DNA of 49,950 bases from Gemmatimonadota bacterium (GTDB lineage Bacteria > Gemmatimonadota > Gemmatimonadetes > Longimicrobiales > Gaopeijiaceae): assembly GCA_022823365.1 (NCBI GenBank), contig JAJDXG010000052.1, positions 1 to 49,950 on the forward strand. Direction: 5' to 3'. A model generated the notes under the pieces. It did not search any database. It was not told the DNA's origin and worked only from the letters and a program-made list of their open reading frames with translations. Position numbers and translations under genes: made by a program. This document shows, in pieces, positions 8,217 through 16,326 of the stretch. Each line of letters opens with the position of its first letter. The stretch's first letter is position 1.

Positions 8217-9268
8217 GCCTCGATCAGCATCATCGCGGCGGTGAATCCGGGGCCGAGCGAAGTGAGCAGGATGCGGCCCGTGGCGCCCGCTCGCAGGGCG
8301 CGTTCCAGGACGAACAAGGCCGTGGGCGCGGACATGTTTCCGTGACGGCGAAGGATCTCCCGGGAATGGATCAGGGCATCCGGGGGCAGGTCGAGCGCCT
8401 CCTCCAGGGCGTCGAGAACCCGCGCTCCGCCGGGGTGCGCGGCGTACACGTCGATCTGGCCCAGCGAGAGGTCGCGGGACTGGAGGAATCCCTCGACGGC
8501 GCCGCGAAAGCGCCGCCGGACGATGTCCGGGATGCTGCGCGAGAACAGGACGCCGAACTCACCCGCTTCGCCGAAGTCCCAACCCATGACATCCAGGGAG
8601 CCGGGCCAGGTGTACTCGCCCCAGTCCCGGACCGCCGGCCCCCGGCCCGACGTGCTCAGCACCGCGCCCGCCGCCCCGTCTCCGAAGAGCGCGGCCGCGA
8701 CGACGTTGCCCTTAGACGCGTCGTGCTTCTGGAATGTGAGCGTGCACAGTTCGACGGTGAGGAACAGGACGTTCAGTTCGGGTTCGGCCCGGCACATCGC
8801 GCCGGCACGGGCCAGCCCCAGCACTCCGCCCGCGCAGCCGAGACCGAAGATCGGCAGGCGCCGGATGTCCGGCGGTAGGCGCAGGCGATCGATGAGCAAT
8901 GCGTCCAGGGTGGGGGTCGCCAGGCCCGTGCTGGACACCACGACCAGTCCGCCCACCTCCCCCGGCTCCAGCCCGGCCTGGTCGAGACATCGTGCGGCGA
9001 CCTCTTCCAGGATCGCCAGCGAACACTCGATGTAGGCGTCGTTGCGTTCGGAGAAGGTGCGCGGCTGGCGATACCAGTCCAGCGGCATGGAGATCTGGCG
9101 GGAATCGATTCCGGCGTTCGCGTACACCCGCGCCATGCGGTCGAAGTTGGCAAACGAGTGCGAAAAGAACTCGTAGCCGAGGGGCACCAGCTCTTCCTGC
9201 CGGTACCGGTGCGGCGCGTGTCCGCTGGCCAGGGAGTTGAGGCGAACGGCGTTGTCGTGTGGCGGCAT
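8213..9268 (-). CDS. Type III polyketide synthase (alkylpyrone/alkylresorcinol synthase-like)
   Basis: A 351-residue thiolase-fold enzyme of chalcone-synthase type. The catalytic triad is visible: Cys145 in FGLGCAGG, His278 in AAHPGGARVL, and Asn311 in HGNMSAP. These enzymes condense a fatty acyl starter with malonyl-CoA units to alkylpyrones or alkylresorcinols. ATG at 9268 was chosen because GGGGAG lies four bases upstream; a GTG directly before it is too close to that site. It is coupled to the ICMT-type methyltransferase, forming a two-gene pathway for methylated phenolic or pyrone lipids. The beta-lactamase-like gene ends 10 bp upstream. Confidence 0.9.
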   Translation of the reverse strand: MPPHDNAVRLNSLASGHAPHRYRQEELVPLGYEFFSHSFANFDRMARVYANAGIDSRQISMPLDWYRQPRTFSERNDAYIECSLAILEEVAARCLDQAGLEPGEVGGLVVVSSTGLATPTLDALLIDRLRLPPDIRRLPIFGLGCAGGVLGLARAGAMCRAEPELNVLFLTVELCTLTFQKHDASKGNVVAAALFGDGAAGAVLSTSGRGPAVRDWGEYTWPGSLDVMGWDFGEAGEFGVLFSRSIPDIVRRRFRGAVEGFLQSRDLSLGQIDVYAAHPGGARVLDALEEALDLPPDALIHSREILRRHGNMSAPTALFVLERALRAGATGRILLTSLGPGFTAAMMLIEA

Positions 9269-9278
9269 CACTCTCCCC

Positions 9279-10247
9279 TCACCCGCCAGGCCTCCGCAAC
9301 CTCCGCTTGATCTCCGGGTCGACGCGCGTGCCGTACATGGTGATGCCGGACAGGCGCGAGAAGTAGTCGTAGGCCGCGGCCGACACCGCCTCCACGACCG
9401 CCCCGCCGTCGCCGCCGTAGTTCGACATCACCGAGATCACGTAGGGGCGGTCGGGCACGTCCACGAGGCCCCAGACGGTGGAGACCCCGGTGATCCCGCC
9501 CGGCTTGAACGCGATGGGCACGTTGCGGGGCACCGGGTTGCGGATCGGTCCGCCCTTGAAGATCTCGAGGATCTCGCGCACCCGTGCGCAGCCAGCCTCG
9601 CTCATCGGCAGATCGCAGCTCGCGATCCGCTCCATGATCAGCGCGGCGTCCCGGGGCGTGGAGAGGTTCTCGTTCCCGCGCGCAGATTCCTCCGGCTGGA
9701 TCATCTTGCGCTGCAGCAGGGTGTGCTCGGCCCCGAGCGAGGCGGAGAGGGCGTTCACCTCGTCCATTCCCATCTCGTCGATGAGCACGTTGGTCCCGGT
9801 GTTGTCCGAATACACGATCATGTAGATCGCATAGTCCTCCAGGGACAGCGACGCGCCCCCGTCGGTCAGGTGAAGCAGCACCCCGCTGCCGCCGGTGCGC
9901 ACCTCGTCAGTCATGTCGATGCGGCGACGCAGCAGCCCCGGCTCCTCCTCGGCCCGGCGGAAGAGTTCCAGCAGAATGGGGATCTTGATCGCGCTCGCCT
10001 GCGGGAAAACCAGCTCGTCGTTCACCCGGAAGCGATCCCCCGAGGTGAGATCGATGATATGCACGCCCGCGATGCCCTCATAGTCATCGACGATGCCTGC
10101 CAGCTCGGCCTGCAGCTTGCCGCGCAGAAGGGCGAGATGCTCCTCCTGGGCGGAGACCGGGGTGGTGAGGGAGAGGAAGAGCGCGGAAACGGCAAGGCCG
10201 AGGGCCATGCGGCAGGTGAGGATACGGTACGGCGGCAAAGGCGTCAT
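9279..10247 (-). CDS. Class A beta-lactamase-like exported serine hydrolase
   Basis: A 322-residue protein with a signal peptide ending near SAQ (31-34). Active-site motifs in order are SxxK as SAIK (85-88), SDN (147-149), an ExxN-like ENLS with Glu193 as candidate general base, and KPG (248-250) in the place of KTG. It fits the Beta-lactamase2 family, whose members are either true beta-lactamases or penicillin-binding-type hydrolases. The KPG variant and distance from well-known enzymes leave open whether it degrades beta-lactams. ATG at 10247 is preceded by AGGAGG. It acts in the periplasm. It lies between the polyketide synthase gene and the oxidase gene on the same strand. Confidence 0.82.
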   Translation of the reverse strand: MTPLPPYRILTCRMALGLAVSALFLSLTTPVSAQEEHLALLRGKLQAELAGIVDDYEGIAGVHIIDLTSGDRFRVNDELVFPQASAIKIPILLELFRRAEEEPGLLRRRIDMTDEVRTGGSGVLLHLTDGGASLSLEDYAIYMIVYSDNTGTNVLIDEMGMDEVNALSASLGAEHTLLQRKMIQPEESARGNENLSTPRDAALIMERIASCDLPMSEAGCARVREILEIFKGGPIRNPVPRNVPIAFKPGGITGVSTVWGLVDVPDRPYVISVMSNYGGDGGAVVEAVSAAAYDYFSRLSGITMYGTRVDPEIKRRLRRPGG

Positions 10248-10344
10248 GGTCCCTCCTGATGATGTGCTTCTTGCTGATGGCGGCGCGGCGGTGGCGACTC
10301 CGGGCAGCATCGGGTGACGACCAGGACTCGGCCGCACCAGCTTC

Positions 10345-11493
10345 TCAGATGCGCATCGCCGAGAAGACCGCCCGGTGTGCGGCCACGATGCGTTCCAGCG
10401 CCTCCCGGTTGGGCTCGAGCGACCACTCGCCGCGCTCGGAGGTTCCGCCCAGCACGATTCCGTCGCTGCGCGGCTGCATGTGGATGCCGAGGCCACCGCC
10501 GGAAACGGGGGCTCCGCCGAAGGTGCCGTAGGTCACTTCCGGCTGGGGGATGAGCACGGTCAGCTGTCCCTTGAGGGGGACCATCGTGCGGTCGCCGAAC
10601 AGGTCCCGCGCGCCCAGCCCGGTGCAGTTGACCACGACCGACTCCTCCAGCTCCACCAGTTCGCCTGGCTCGGTGAATTTGCGGATGACGATGCGCCCGC
10701 CGCGGTCCACTACGTCCCGCACCAGGGCATCGAGATAGATGGAGGGTTCGATGCGGATCTGGGTGCGCTGGGTCGCGTAGCGGGTTGCAAACGGATGTTC
10801 CCCGGGCCCTAGCAGCCTCGTTCCCGTGCGCAGGTGCGCGGGAAGCAGCGGCTCGGAGTCCCCTCCCCCGCCTCCCCGCGGGCGCGGCTCGTTGTCGCTC
10901 AGCGCATAGCTGTGGATCCACGACACCCCGTATCCCCGTCCGACGAGCAGTTGCAGCTGCCGGTAGGAAACCTCCGCGGCCTCGCGGAACTGCGCGTCCC
11001 AGGCGGGCGTGCGCAGGTCACCGTCGATGAGACCCGAGGTGGGGGTGAACCCCGCGAAGGACATGTTCGAGGTGGTGTTGGGGGGCACGTCCATCGTGTA
11101 GATGGTCACGTCGAAGCCGCGCCGCTGCAGTTGGCGTGCGGCGGTGAGGCCCGCGGCTCCGCAGCCGATCACGGCGGCCCGGCGGCTTTCGTGCTCCAGG
11201 GCCATCTCGGCAGCCATCGCCCCCGTGCCCCAGGAGAGCGACATCCCCGCTCCGCCGTGCCCGTAGTTGTGGATCACGGTGGTCTCGTCCAGCCGCTCGG
11301 CGCGCAGCAGGAAGCCCGCCGGGCGATGGGGGCGGAGGCCCACAGTCGTGCGGATGATGCGGTCCGGGTCCACGCGCACCGGCGCGAGCCGCAGCGGTGG
11401 CTGACCCGGTGCCGAAGAGCGCACCGCGCACGCACCCAGCCCGCTCCCGAGCAGGCCCAGGCCACCGATCTTCAGCAGCGTTCGTCGGTCCAT
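10345..11493 (-). CDS. Tat-exported FAD-dependent D-amino-acid-oxidase-like protein with permuted domain order
   Basis: A 382-residue protein that starts [11 protein letters not shown] and reaches GLGAC at 18-22, a twin-arginine signal with a lipobox. D-amino-acid oxidases normally begin with the FAD Rossmann motif and end with a VGLRP...HNYGHGGxG block. Here VGLRPHRP (51-58) and HNYGHGGAG (75-83) come first. The FAD motif [17 protein letters not shown] (106-122) follows, and the substrate part ([31 protein letters not shown]) fills the C-terminus. This looks like a circular permutation, still able to form one fold. ATG at 11493 is five bases after GGAG; an adjacent ATG at 11496 is too close. 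It is probably anchored outside the cytoplasmic membrane. Confidence 0.78.
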   Translation of the reverse strand: MDRRTLLKIGGLGLLGSGLGACAVRSSAPGQPPLRLAPVRVDPDRIIRTTVGLRPHRPAGFLLRAERLDETTVIHNYGHGGAGMSLSWGTGAMAAEMALEHESRRAAVIGCGAAGLTAARQLQRRGFDVTIYTMDVPPNTTSNMSFAGFTPTSGLIDGDLRTPAWDAQFREAAEVSYRQLQLLVGRGYGVSWIHSYALSDNEPRPRGGGGGDSEPLLPAHLRTGTRLLGPGEHPFATRYATQRTQIRIEPSIYLDALVRDVVDRGGRIVIRKFTEPGELVELEESVVVNCTGLGARDLFGDRTMVPLKGQLTVLIPQPEVTYGTFGGAPVSGGGLGIHMQPRSDGIVLGGTSERGEWSLEPNREALERIVAAHRAVFSAMRI

Positions 11494-11588
11494 CATCGCT
11501 CCGTCCCATTCTTCAATGGCAGACATCTTCGCCGATTCCCCATCTTGGATGCCTCGCCAGCGACGAGCAACCTTTGAACGCATCGCGG

Positions 11589-11617
11589 TTGATATGCGTA
11601 CCCGTACACGGTACACT
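11589..11617 (+). promoter_or_regulatory. Promoter with embedded inverted repeat upstream of higA
   Basis: TTGATA at 11589-11594 and TACACT at 11612-11617 are 17 bp apart, a good sigma-70-type pair reading toward higA. The spacer and -10 contain the inverted repeat GTACC-N7-GGTAC at 11598-11614. This placement is typical of toxin-antitoxin autoregulation, where HigA would bind and block the promoter. Confidence 0.5.
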
Positions 11618-11619
11618 CA

Positions 11620-11718
11620 TTGATTCCCACATTTCGGCACCGGGGCCTCAAGCGGTTGTACGGTCGTGTGGATGCGAGCAGAAGTCCCGACGCGGGAGAC
11701 CATATTCGATGGCGATGA
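11620..11718 (+). pseudogene. higB: higB toxin remnant (N-terminal ~32 codons only)
   Basis: A short frame opening at TTG 11620 reads [20 protein letters not shown] before stopping at 11718. The SFRHKGLKRLYE-type block is the conserved start of HigB/RelE-family toxins, which normally have about 92 residues. Here about 60 residues are missing, including the catalytic C-terminal strands, so the ribosome-dependent RNase activity should be lost. The stop overlaps the second Met codon of the antitoxin gene as ATGA, so the coupling geometry is kept. The predicted -10 lies so close that the original toxin start may no longer be transcribed. Confidence 0.6.
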
Positions 11719-12026
11719 GACAGCCTCCCCATCCGGGCCGCAGCATCAGGGTTACCTGTCTTGATCCGCTAGGCCTGAGCGTCACCGACGCGGCGAGGGT
11801 GCTGGGCGTAGCGCGGCACACGCTCTCACGCCTGTTGAACGGCCACGCGGGGATATCGGCGGAGATGGCGATTCGGCTGGAAAAGGCAGGTTGGTCCAAC
11901 GCGGAGTTCTGGATGCGCCTTCAAGCGGCCTATGACCTCGCCAGGGCGCGGGAGCACGAAGACCGGATCCGGGTCGACCTCGAACCTCTGGGCCCGCGCC
12001 TCGACGAGCAGCAGGCAGTCGGCTGA
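11709..12026 (+). CDS. higA: HigA-type addiction-module antitoxin (XRE family)
   Basis: A 105-residue HTH protein. [20 protein letters not shown] (residues 6-25) and the helix-turn-helix [19 protein letters not shown] (about 27-45) are followed by [29 protein letters not shown], all standard for HigA/VapA-type antitoxins. It would bind its own promoter and neutralise HigB, but the toxin here is truncated. ATG at 11709 is ten bases after GGGAG; ATG at 11715 is the alternative. With no complete toxin it may act only as a repressor, or as protection against a HigB encoded elsewhere. Confidence 0.85.
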   Translation: MAMRQPPHPGRSIRVTCLDPLGLSVTDAARVLGVARHTLSRLLNGHAGISAEMAIRLEKAGWSNAEFWMRLQAAYDLARAREHEDRIRVDLEPLGPRLDEQQAVG

Positions 12027-12038
12027 CTCCGGAGCGAC

Positions 12039-12641
12039 TCAGCGGGGCAGGACGAAGCTCACCGCCCGGTCCACATCGCGGATGTCCACCACCGCGCCGT
12101 CGGTGAAGTCGATCACGATGCGCCACGGCTGCGTCCCGTCCTCGGCCGCGATCGGCTCCAGCCACACGCGCTCGATCCAGCGTATCCGCAGCAGGGCATC
12201 CTCCAGGGCGGCGAGCTGAAGGTCGGTCTCGGGCCCCGCGCCGATGTAGTAGTTGACCGTCTCCACATCGAAGCGATGGTTGATGCGCCAGCGGTTGAGC
12301 GCCTGGTTGACCGTCAGCCAGTCCTCGCCCGTGTCGATGAGGTGCTGGGCGTGGAAGCGGAGCAGCATGTCGTTGTGCTTGGGGTCCCGCGCCAGTGCCT
12401 CCTCCAGGAAGCGCTCGTACGCTTCCACATCCCCCGCGGCCAGCGACTGCATCCCCTGCAGGAGTTCGGTGTCCGCCTCATCGGGCGTGGCCCGCACCAG
12501 CACCTCCGTGAGCGCCCGTCCCTCCTCGGTGAACCAGCCCGGAGGTTCGGAGCCGCGCGAGAGCCACCACTCGCGTCCGCCCACGACGAGGCACAACCCG
12601 TAGATGACCAGCAGAATCCGGTACTTCTGATACCACGGCAT
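12039..12641 (-). CDS. Membrane-anchored protein of unknown function, TPR-like
   Basis: A 200-residue protein with one N-terminal hydrophobic segment (about 8-22, ILLVIYGLCLVVGG) and a soluble remainder. Residues 55-100 (DTELLQGMQSLAAGDVEAYERFLEEALARDPKHNDMLL) look like two tetratricopeptide-type helical hairpins. The C-terminus (WRIVIDFTDGAVVDIRDVDRAVSF) is a mixed alpha/beta tail. It lies 67 bp downstream of the polytopic membrane protein at 12709-13824 on the same strand, so the two may be co-transcribed. No named family is recognised. It ends 12 bp from the convergent higA gene. Confidence 0.65.
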   Translation of the reverse strand: MPWYQKYRILLVIYGLCLVVGGREWWLSRGSEPPGWFTEEGRALTEVLVRATPDEADTELLQGMQSLAAGDVEAYERFLEEALARDPKHNDMLLRFHAQHLIDTGEDWLTVNQALNRWRINHRFDVETVNYYIGAGPETDLQLAALEDALLRIRWIERVWLEPIAAEDGTQPWRIVIDFTDGAVVDIRDVDRAVSFVLPR

Positions 12642-12708
12642 CCTACGACCTCATTTCCGGCACCTCATCTGCAGCCTGCCATCATTCCACAACCTCCGGC
12701 GCCTCATC

Positions 12709-13824
12709 CTACAACCCCTTCTGAACGCTCTTGTCGCGCACCTTCCAGATGAAGGAGTCGACGTAGTAGTGGGTCAGCGCGTACGCGGCGATCAGCGTCT
12801 CCGCGAAGAGGGCGTAGCTGGCCGCGTAGTCGAGCCCGGCGATGTTGAAGTTCTGGATCGCCGCGTAGGGAGCGAAGTTGACCACCCCGAACCCGAACTC
12901 GTCGAGCGGCCGGTTGATCATCAGTTGCACGACGATGGCGTACGCGCCCCCGCCCAGCAGGAACCACTTGAGCTTGCCCCTGCCCGCCAGCCGGCTCCAG
13001 AAGCCCGGCTTCGACACCTTTAGGTCCGCTTTGCGCCTCATGAAGACGTACACCATCACCATATACTGGACCCCGTGCATGATGCGGTGGGCCACGTTGT
13101 AGATGAGGATTGAGTTGGTGTGCCAGGCCGCGAAGTACCACAGGAAGTAGCTGGCCGCGATGAAGACGTACTTGACGGGATTGATGCGCCCGCCGTTCTG
13201 CACCAGGCGCCACAGGTGCACCGCGTAGCTCGCCAGGTAGATGCCCAGGGCGAGCCAGGCGACCTGCTGCAGCGTCTCGACGAAGCCCGCGGAGATGGGG
13301 ATCTGCATGCGGTGCAGCTCGCGGATCCACAAGTGCCTGAACATGGGCGCCTGGATGAACATGTTCAGGTACAGCGTCCAGTGCAGCGCCAGGTCCCAGC
13401 GGCCGGTGGAGGGCGTGCCCGCGCCCGCCTTAAAGTCGTAGATGCGGCTGAAGCCATGCTGCTGCATGATGCTGTGCTGATGGTCCCAGGCCGTGACCAT
13501 CAGCAGCAGGGTGATCGGCGCCCAGGTGAGCCCCGCGGCGGTGAGCCCGAAGATGACGATGGGCCCGAGGATGAGCCGGTCCTTGAAGCGCGCCCACTCC
13601 TCGGGCATGCCGTAGCTGCGCACCCAGCCCGCGTAGTGGTGGGGCACCGTGATCCACAGGTTGACGGAGGCCACCACGACGTACGGCAGCCACATCTGGA
13701 AGCCCAGGGCGATCGCCACCGCCAGGAAGGGCAGCCCCAGGAACCACACCAGGTCGAGGCGCGGGTTCAGGATGTACCCGGTGCGGAAGGGGGACTCGCC
13801 TGACCGATTGCTCTGTGTGGTCAT
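12709..13824 (-). CDS. Polytopic histidine-rich membrane protein of unknown function
   Basis: A 371-residue protein with about eight hydrophobic segments. Histidines cluster at the membrane edges: HH at 62-63, HxH plus His123 in WDHQHSIMQQHGF (113-125), HRIMH at 246-250, and HYYVD near 352. This spacing resembles the histidine boxes of membrane di-iron or carotenoid-cleaving enzymes, but no family is securely recognised, so an enzymatic role is only inferred. ATG at 13824 is the first start. The smaller membrane-anchored TPR-like gene follows on the same strand and could be a partner. Confidence 0.7.
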   Translation of the reverse strand: MTTQSNRSGESPFRTGYILNPRLDLVWFLGLPFLAVAIALGFQMWLPYVVVASVNLWITVPHHYAGWVRSYGMPEEWARFKDRLILGPIVIFGLTAAGLTWAPITLLLMVTAWDHQHSIMQQHGFSRIYDFKAGAGTPSTGRWDLALHWTLYLNMFIQAPMFRHLWIRELHRMQIPISAGFVETLQQVAWLALGIYLASYAVHLWRLVQNGGRINPVKYVFIAASYFLWYFAAWHTNSILIYNVAHRIMHGVQYMVMVYVFMRRKADLKVSKPGFWSRLAGRGKLKWFLLGGGAYAIVVQLMINRPLDEFGFGVVNFAPYAAIQNFNIAGLDYAASYALFAETLIAAYALTHYYVDSFIWKVRDKSVQKGL

Positions 13825-14113
13825 ACCTGGCGTGCAAGGCGGGTGAAGGGGGGGCGATCTCGGCCGCGAACCATTGCCAGGCGGAGTCGCCGCTCAACTT
13901 CGCCAGCCCGCGGGACCAAGGTCAAGGCGTTTCGTGGCCTCCCCTTCCGTGGTGGATCCCGATCCTCGAATCGCCGCCGCGTGGCTCCTGGCCGGCCGCC
14001 TCCGGCACCCGATCGACCATAGATCCGATGGCGGGATGGTACGAAATGCTCCTTCATGCGCTCCTGATGCAGGAGTCCGTCGTCTCGTTCATCCACCCAT
14101 GAGGAGGTTTCCA
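13825..14113. other. Divergent intergenic region, no gene seen
   Basis: These 289 bases separate the divergent membrane-protein and barrel genes. No coding pattern is visible. A small perfect inverted repeat, CTCCTG-N3-CAGGAG, lies at 14061-14075, and a strong GAGGAGG at 14101-14107 serves the downstream gene. No clear -35/-10 pair was found. Confidence 0.4.
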
Positions 14114-14797
14114 ATGAAGCGCCTATCGCTCGTTGTCATCGCAATGCTGTTCGTTCTCGCGCCCACCTCTCCCGTCTCGGCCCAGGCCACGTTGTCGTTG
14201 ACCGGCGGCGTCAACCTGTCGACCCTCGCTGCAGACGCTCCTTCCGCCCGGGACGTGTGGCACTCCGAATCCCTCGCGAGAATGTCCGTCGGGCTGGCGG
14301 CAACCATCCCGGCTTCGAAACACCTTGGGGTCCAGGTCGGCGTCGCCTACGCGCAGAAAGGCGGTCGTCTGAGCGGGTTGGACAACCGCCAGCTGGTCAC
14401 CGTGGACATGGCCCTCGACTACTTCGAGTTCACGCTCCTGGCCGTGCCGACGTTGCCCCTGTCGTCGTGGGAACGCTCCTCGGTCCGCTTCTTCGTCGGT
14501 CCCACGCTGGCCAGCCGGGTGTCCTGCGAGTTCGACGCATCGGGCTGGCTCGGAGCGGAGCATGTCGCCGCCGCCGGCAGTTGCGACGCGGGACCGGACG
14601 AAATCGAAGCCGCGATGGACCTCGGGGTCGCCCTGGGCGGGGGAATCGCGGTCGGGGTGACGGACCGGGCGGATGTCAACGTGGACCTGCTCTATACGCT
14701 CGGGCTCATCCCCATCGGAGGGGGAGACTCGTACTGGAGCGCACCAAGGCACCGTGTTCTGACTCTTCGGGCCGGCGTGGCGCTTCCGGTCGGGTAG
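14114..14797 (+). CDS. Outer-membrane beta-barrel (porin-like) protein
   Basis: A 227-residue protein with a signal peptide (MKRLSLVVIAMLFVLAPTSPVSAQ) and then alternating hydrophobic strands with glycines and aromatic ends: LSLTGGVNLST, LGVQVGVAYAQKGG, VRFFVGPTLASRV, VALGGGIAVGV, and a terminal HRVLTLRAGVALPVG. This is the pattern of a small 8-strand outer-membrane barrel of the OmpA/porin-like group. GAGGAGG stands six bases before ATG 14114. It lies upstream of the beta-propeller lipoproteins on the same strand, 170 bp away. Specific transport or adhesion function cannot be inferred. Confidence 0.75.
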   Translation: MKRLSLVVIAMLFVLAPTSPVSAQATLSLTGGVNLSTLAADAPSARDVWHSESLARMSVGLAATIPASKHLGVQVGVAYAQKGGRLSGLDNRQLVTVDMALDYFEFTLLAVPTLPLSSWERSSVRFFVGPTLASRVSCEFDASGWLGAEHVAAAGSCDAGPDEIEAAMDLGVALGGGIAVGVTDRADVNVDLLYTLGLIPIGGGDSYWSAPRHRVLTLRAGVALPVG

Positions 14798-14967
14798 GGG
14801 TCGAGCAGCCCTCTCCGACGGCACGGTCGAAACCCAGCTCCGACTCCAATCTGGCGGGCTCGGCATCCGGCGAGGCGACACGATTCCGTACTACTAGTTC
14901 ATTAGTTGACAGGTTGATGAACGCCGCCCCATCGTGCAGAATCGTGTTCCTCGCATTGGGAGCGGGT

Positions 14968-16326
14968 ATGAAGCGCGCGCTGGTGGTGGGAGTGGTCACA
15001 CTGGTGACCGGCGGATGCGGCGAGGGCACGTCCGACTCGTCAGCATCGAACTCGTCGCGACAGGTGGGTGATACGACGTTCGTGTTCTCATCGGCACCCC
15101 TGCGCGGCACAGCCACCCTTCGCGAGGTCTCGCGCATCGGCATGATCGACGGTCCGCCGGAGTACCTGCTGGGCACGGCGCCGATGTTCACGGTCGGGTC
15201 GGACGGAAGTCTCTTTGTCGCCGATGGAGGCACCCTGCGACACTACGATGCGGACGGCACATACGTCAGGACGATCGCACGCCAGGGGCAGGGACCCGGC
15301 GAAATGAGGTCCGTGGTCGGCATGGACCTCTCCGATGACGGGCTCCTGGCCGCGCTGGACCTGGGCAACCGGCGCGTCAATGTCTTTTCGCCCGAGGGCA
15401 CCCTGGTGCGGGAGTTCAGATTGGGTGCAGGTCCGGCGGCGGGAAGACCCGCCTACGGGCGGGACGCCGTCCGATGGGACGATGACGGTCAGCTCTGGAT
15501 CGCACTGAACCTGCCCCGGCGCGGCGCGGACACGCTGGGCACGGGACAGAGACCATTGTTCGGCCGTCTGGCCGGACACGAGCAAGTGACGGACACCGTG
15601 TTCCTCCCTGCTCGAGCCGCAGAGGGCTGCGAGCGCCGACTCCCCTCCTACTCCGGAGGGTTCATGGAGGACAATCGCCTCCGCCACATGCCCTTCGTGC
15701 AATGGTCACGTAGTCGGACGGGCGTGTTGGCCTTTGGTTGCTCGGCCAGCTTCACGATCGATGTCGCCCGGCCGAACGGCGGAATGACGCGGATGTCGAA
15801 GGAATGGAAGCCACGGGTGAGGACGGACGAGGAACATGAGTACTGGTCCGATGGATTCCGTGGCGCCAACCTGCAGCGGCGCAGAAACAACGAGATCCTC
15901 GCCAGCCTGGGACGCGCGGCGGAGGTCATGCCCATTCCTCCCATTCCGATCCTTCCGCGGGAGCGCCCCGCCTTCATGCGACTCTGGCTCACGGACGATG
16001 GCCGATTGTGGGCGTGGCCGGGCGCCCCGGGCTGGAGCCGTGCCTGGACGGAGGAGGAACTCGACTTCCTCAGGCAACAGGCGGGAGGCGAGCGAGTATC
16101 GCCGCGGTCCTGGGAATACTGGAATCCAACGGACGGCTTTGAGGTCTTCGACACGGACGGCCGATGGATCGGTCACGTCAACACTCCTGAGACCTGGGCC
16201 ACAGCTCCCTACCCCGGGAGAGGCGATCCGTACTTCAGGGGCGACACGGTCTGGGCCGTGGTCAGGGAGGAATTCGACGTACGCTACGTCGTTCGGTTCG
16301 AGGTTGAGTGGCCCTCGCCGGAATAG
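14968..16326 (+). CDS. 6-bladed beta-propeller lipoprotein
   Basis: A 452-residue protein. The N-terminus MKRALVVGVVTLVTGGC is a lipoprotein signal with the lipobox cysteine at 17. The body has repeated propeller strands such as GSDGSLFVADGGTLRHYDADGTYVRTI (here broken over blades), GQGPGEM, and LDLGNRRVNVFSPEGTLVREF, as in NHL/6-bladed beta-propeller proteins that are abundant in Gemmatimonadota. ATG at 14968 with GGGAGCGG just upstream was chosen because it gives the signal peptide; ATG at 14917 is possible. Its end overlaps the next propeller gene, so they form one transcription unit. Ligand and partner are unknown. Confidence 0.72.
   Translation: MKRALVVGVVTLVTGGCGEGTSDSSASNSSRQVGDTTFVFSSAPLRGTATLREVSRIGMIDGPPEYLLGTAPMFTVGSDGSLFVADGGTLRHYDADGTYVRTIARQGQGPGEMRSVVGMDLSDDGLLAALDLGNRRVNVFSPEGTLVREFRLGAGPAAGRPAYGRDAVRWDDDGQLWIALNLPRRGADTLGTGQRPLFGRLAGHEQVTDTVFLPARAAEGCERRLPSYSGGFMEDNRLRHMPFVQWSRSRTGVLAFGCSASFTIDVARPNGGMTRMSKEWKPRVRTDEEHEYWSDGFRGANLQRRRNNEILASLGRAAEVMPIPPIPILPRERPAFMRLWLTDDGRLWAWPGAPGWSRAWTEEELDFLRQQAGGERVSPRSWEYWNPTDGFEVFDTDGRWIGHVNTPETWATAPYPGRGDPYFRGDTVWAVVREEFDVRYVVRFEVEWPSPE

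Noticed and set aside
14897-14942. Promoter from TTGACA at 14906
   Set aside because: No acceptable -10 lies 16-18 bp downstream.
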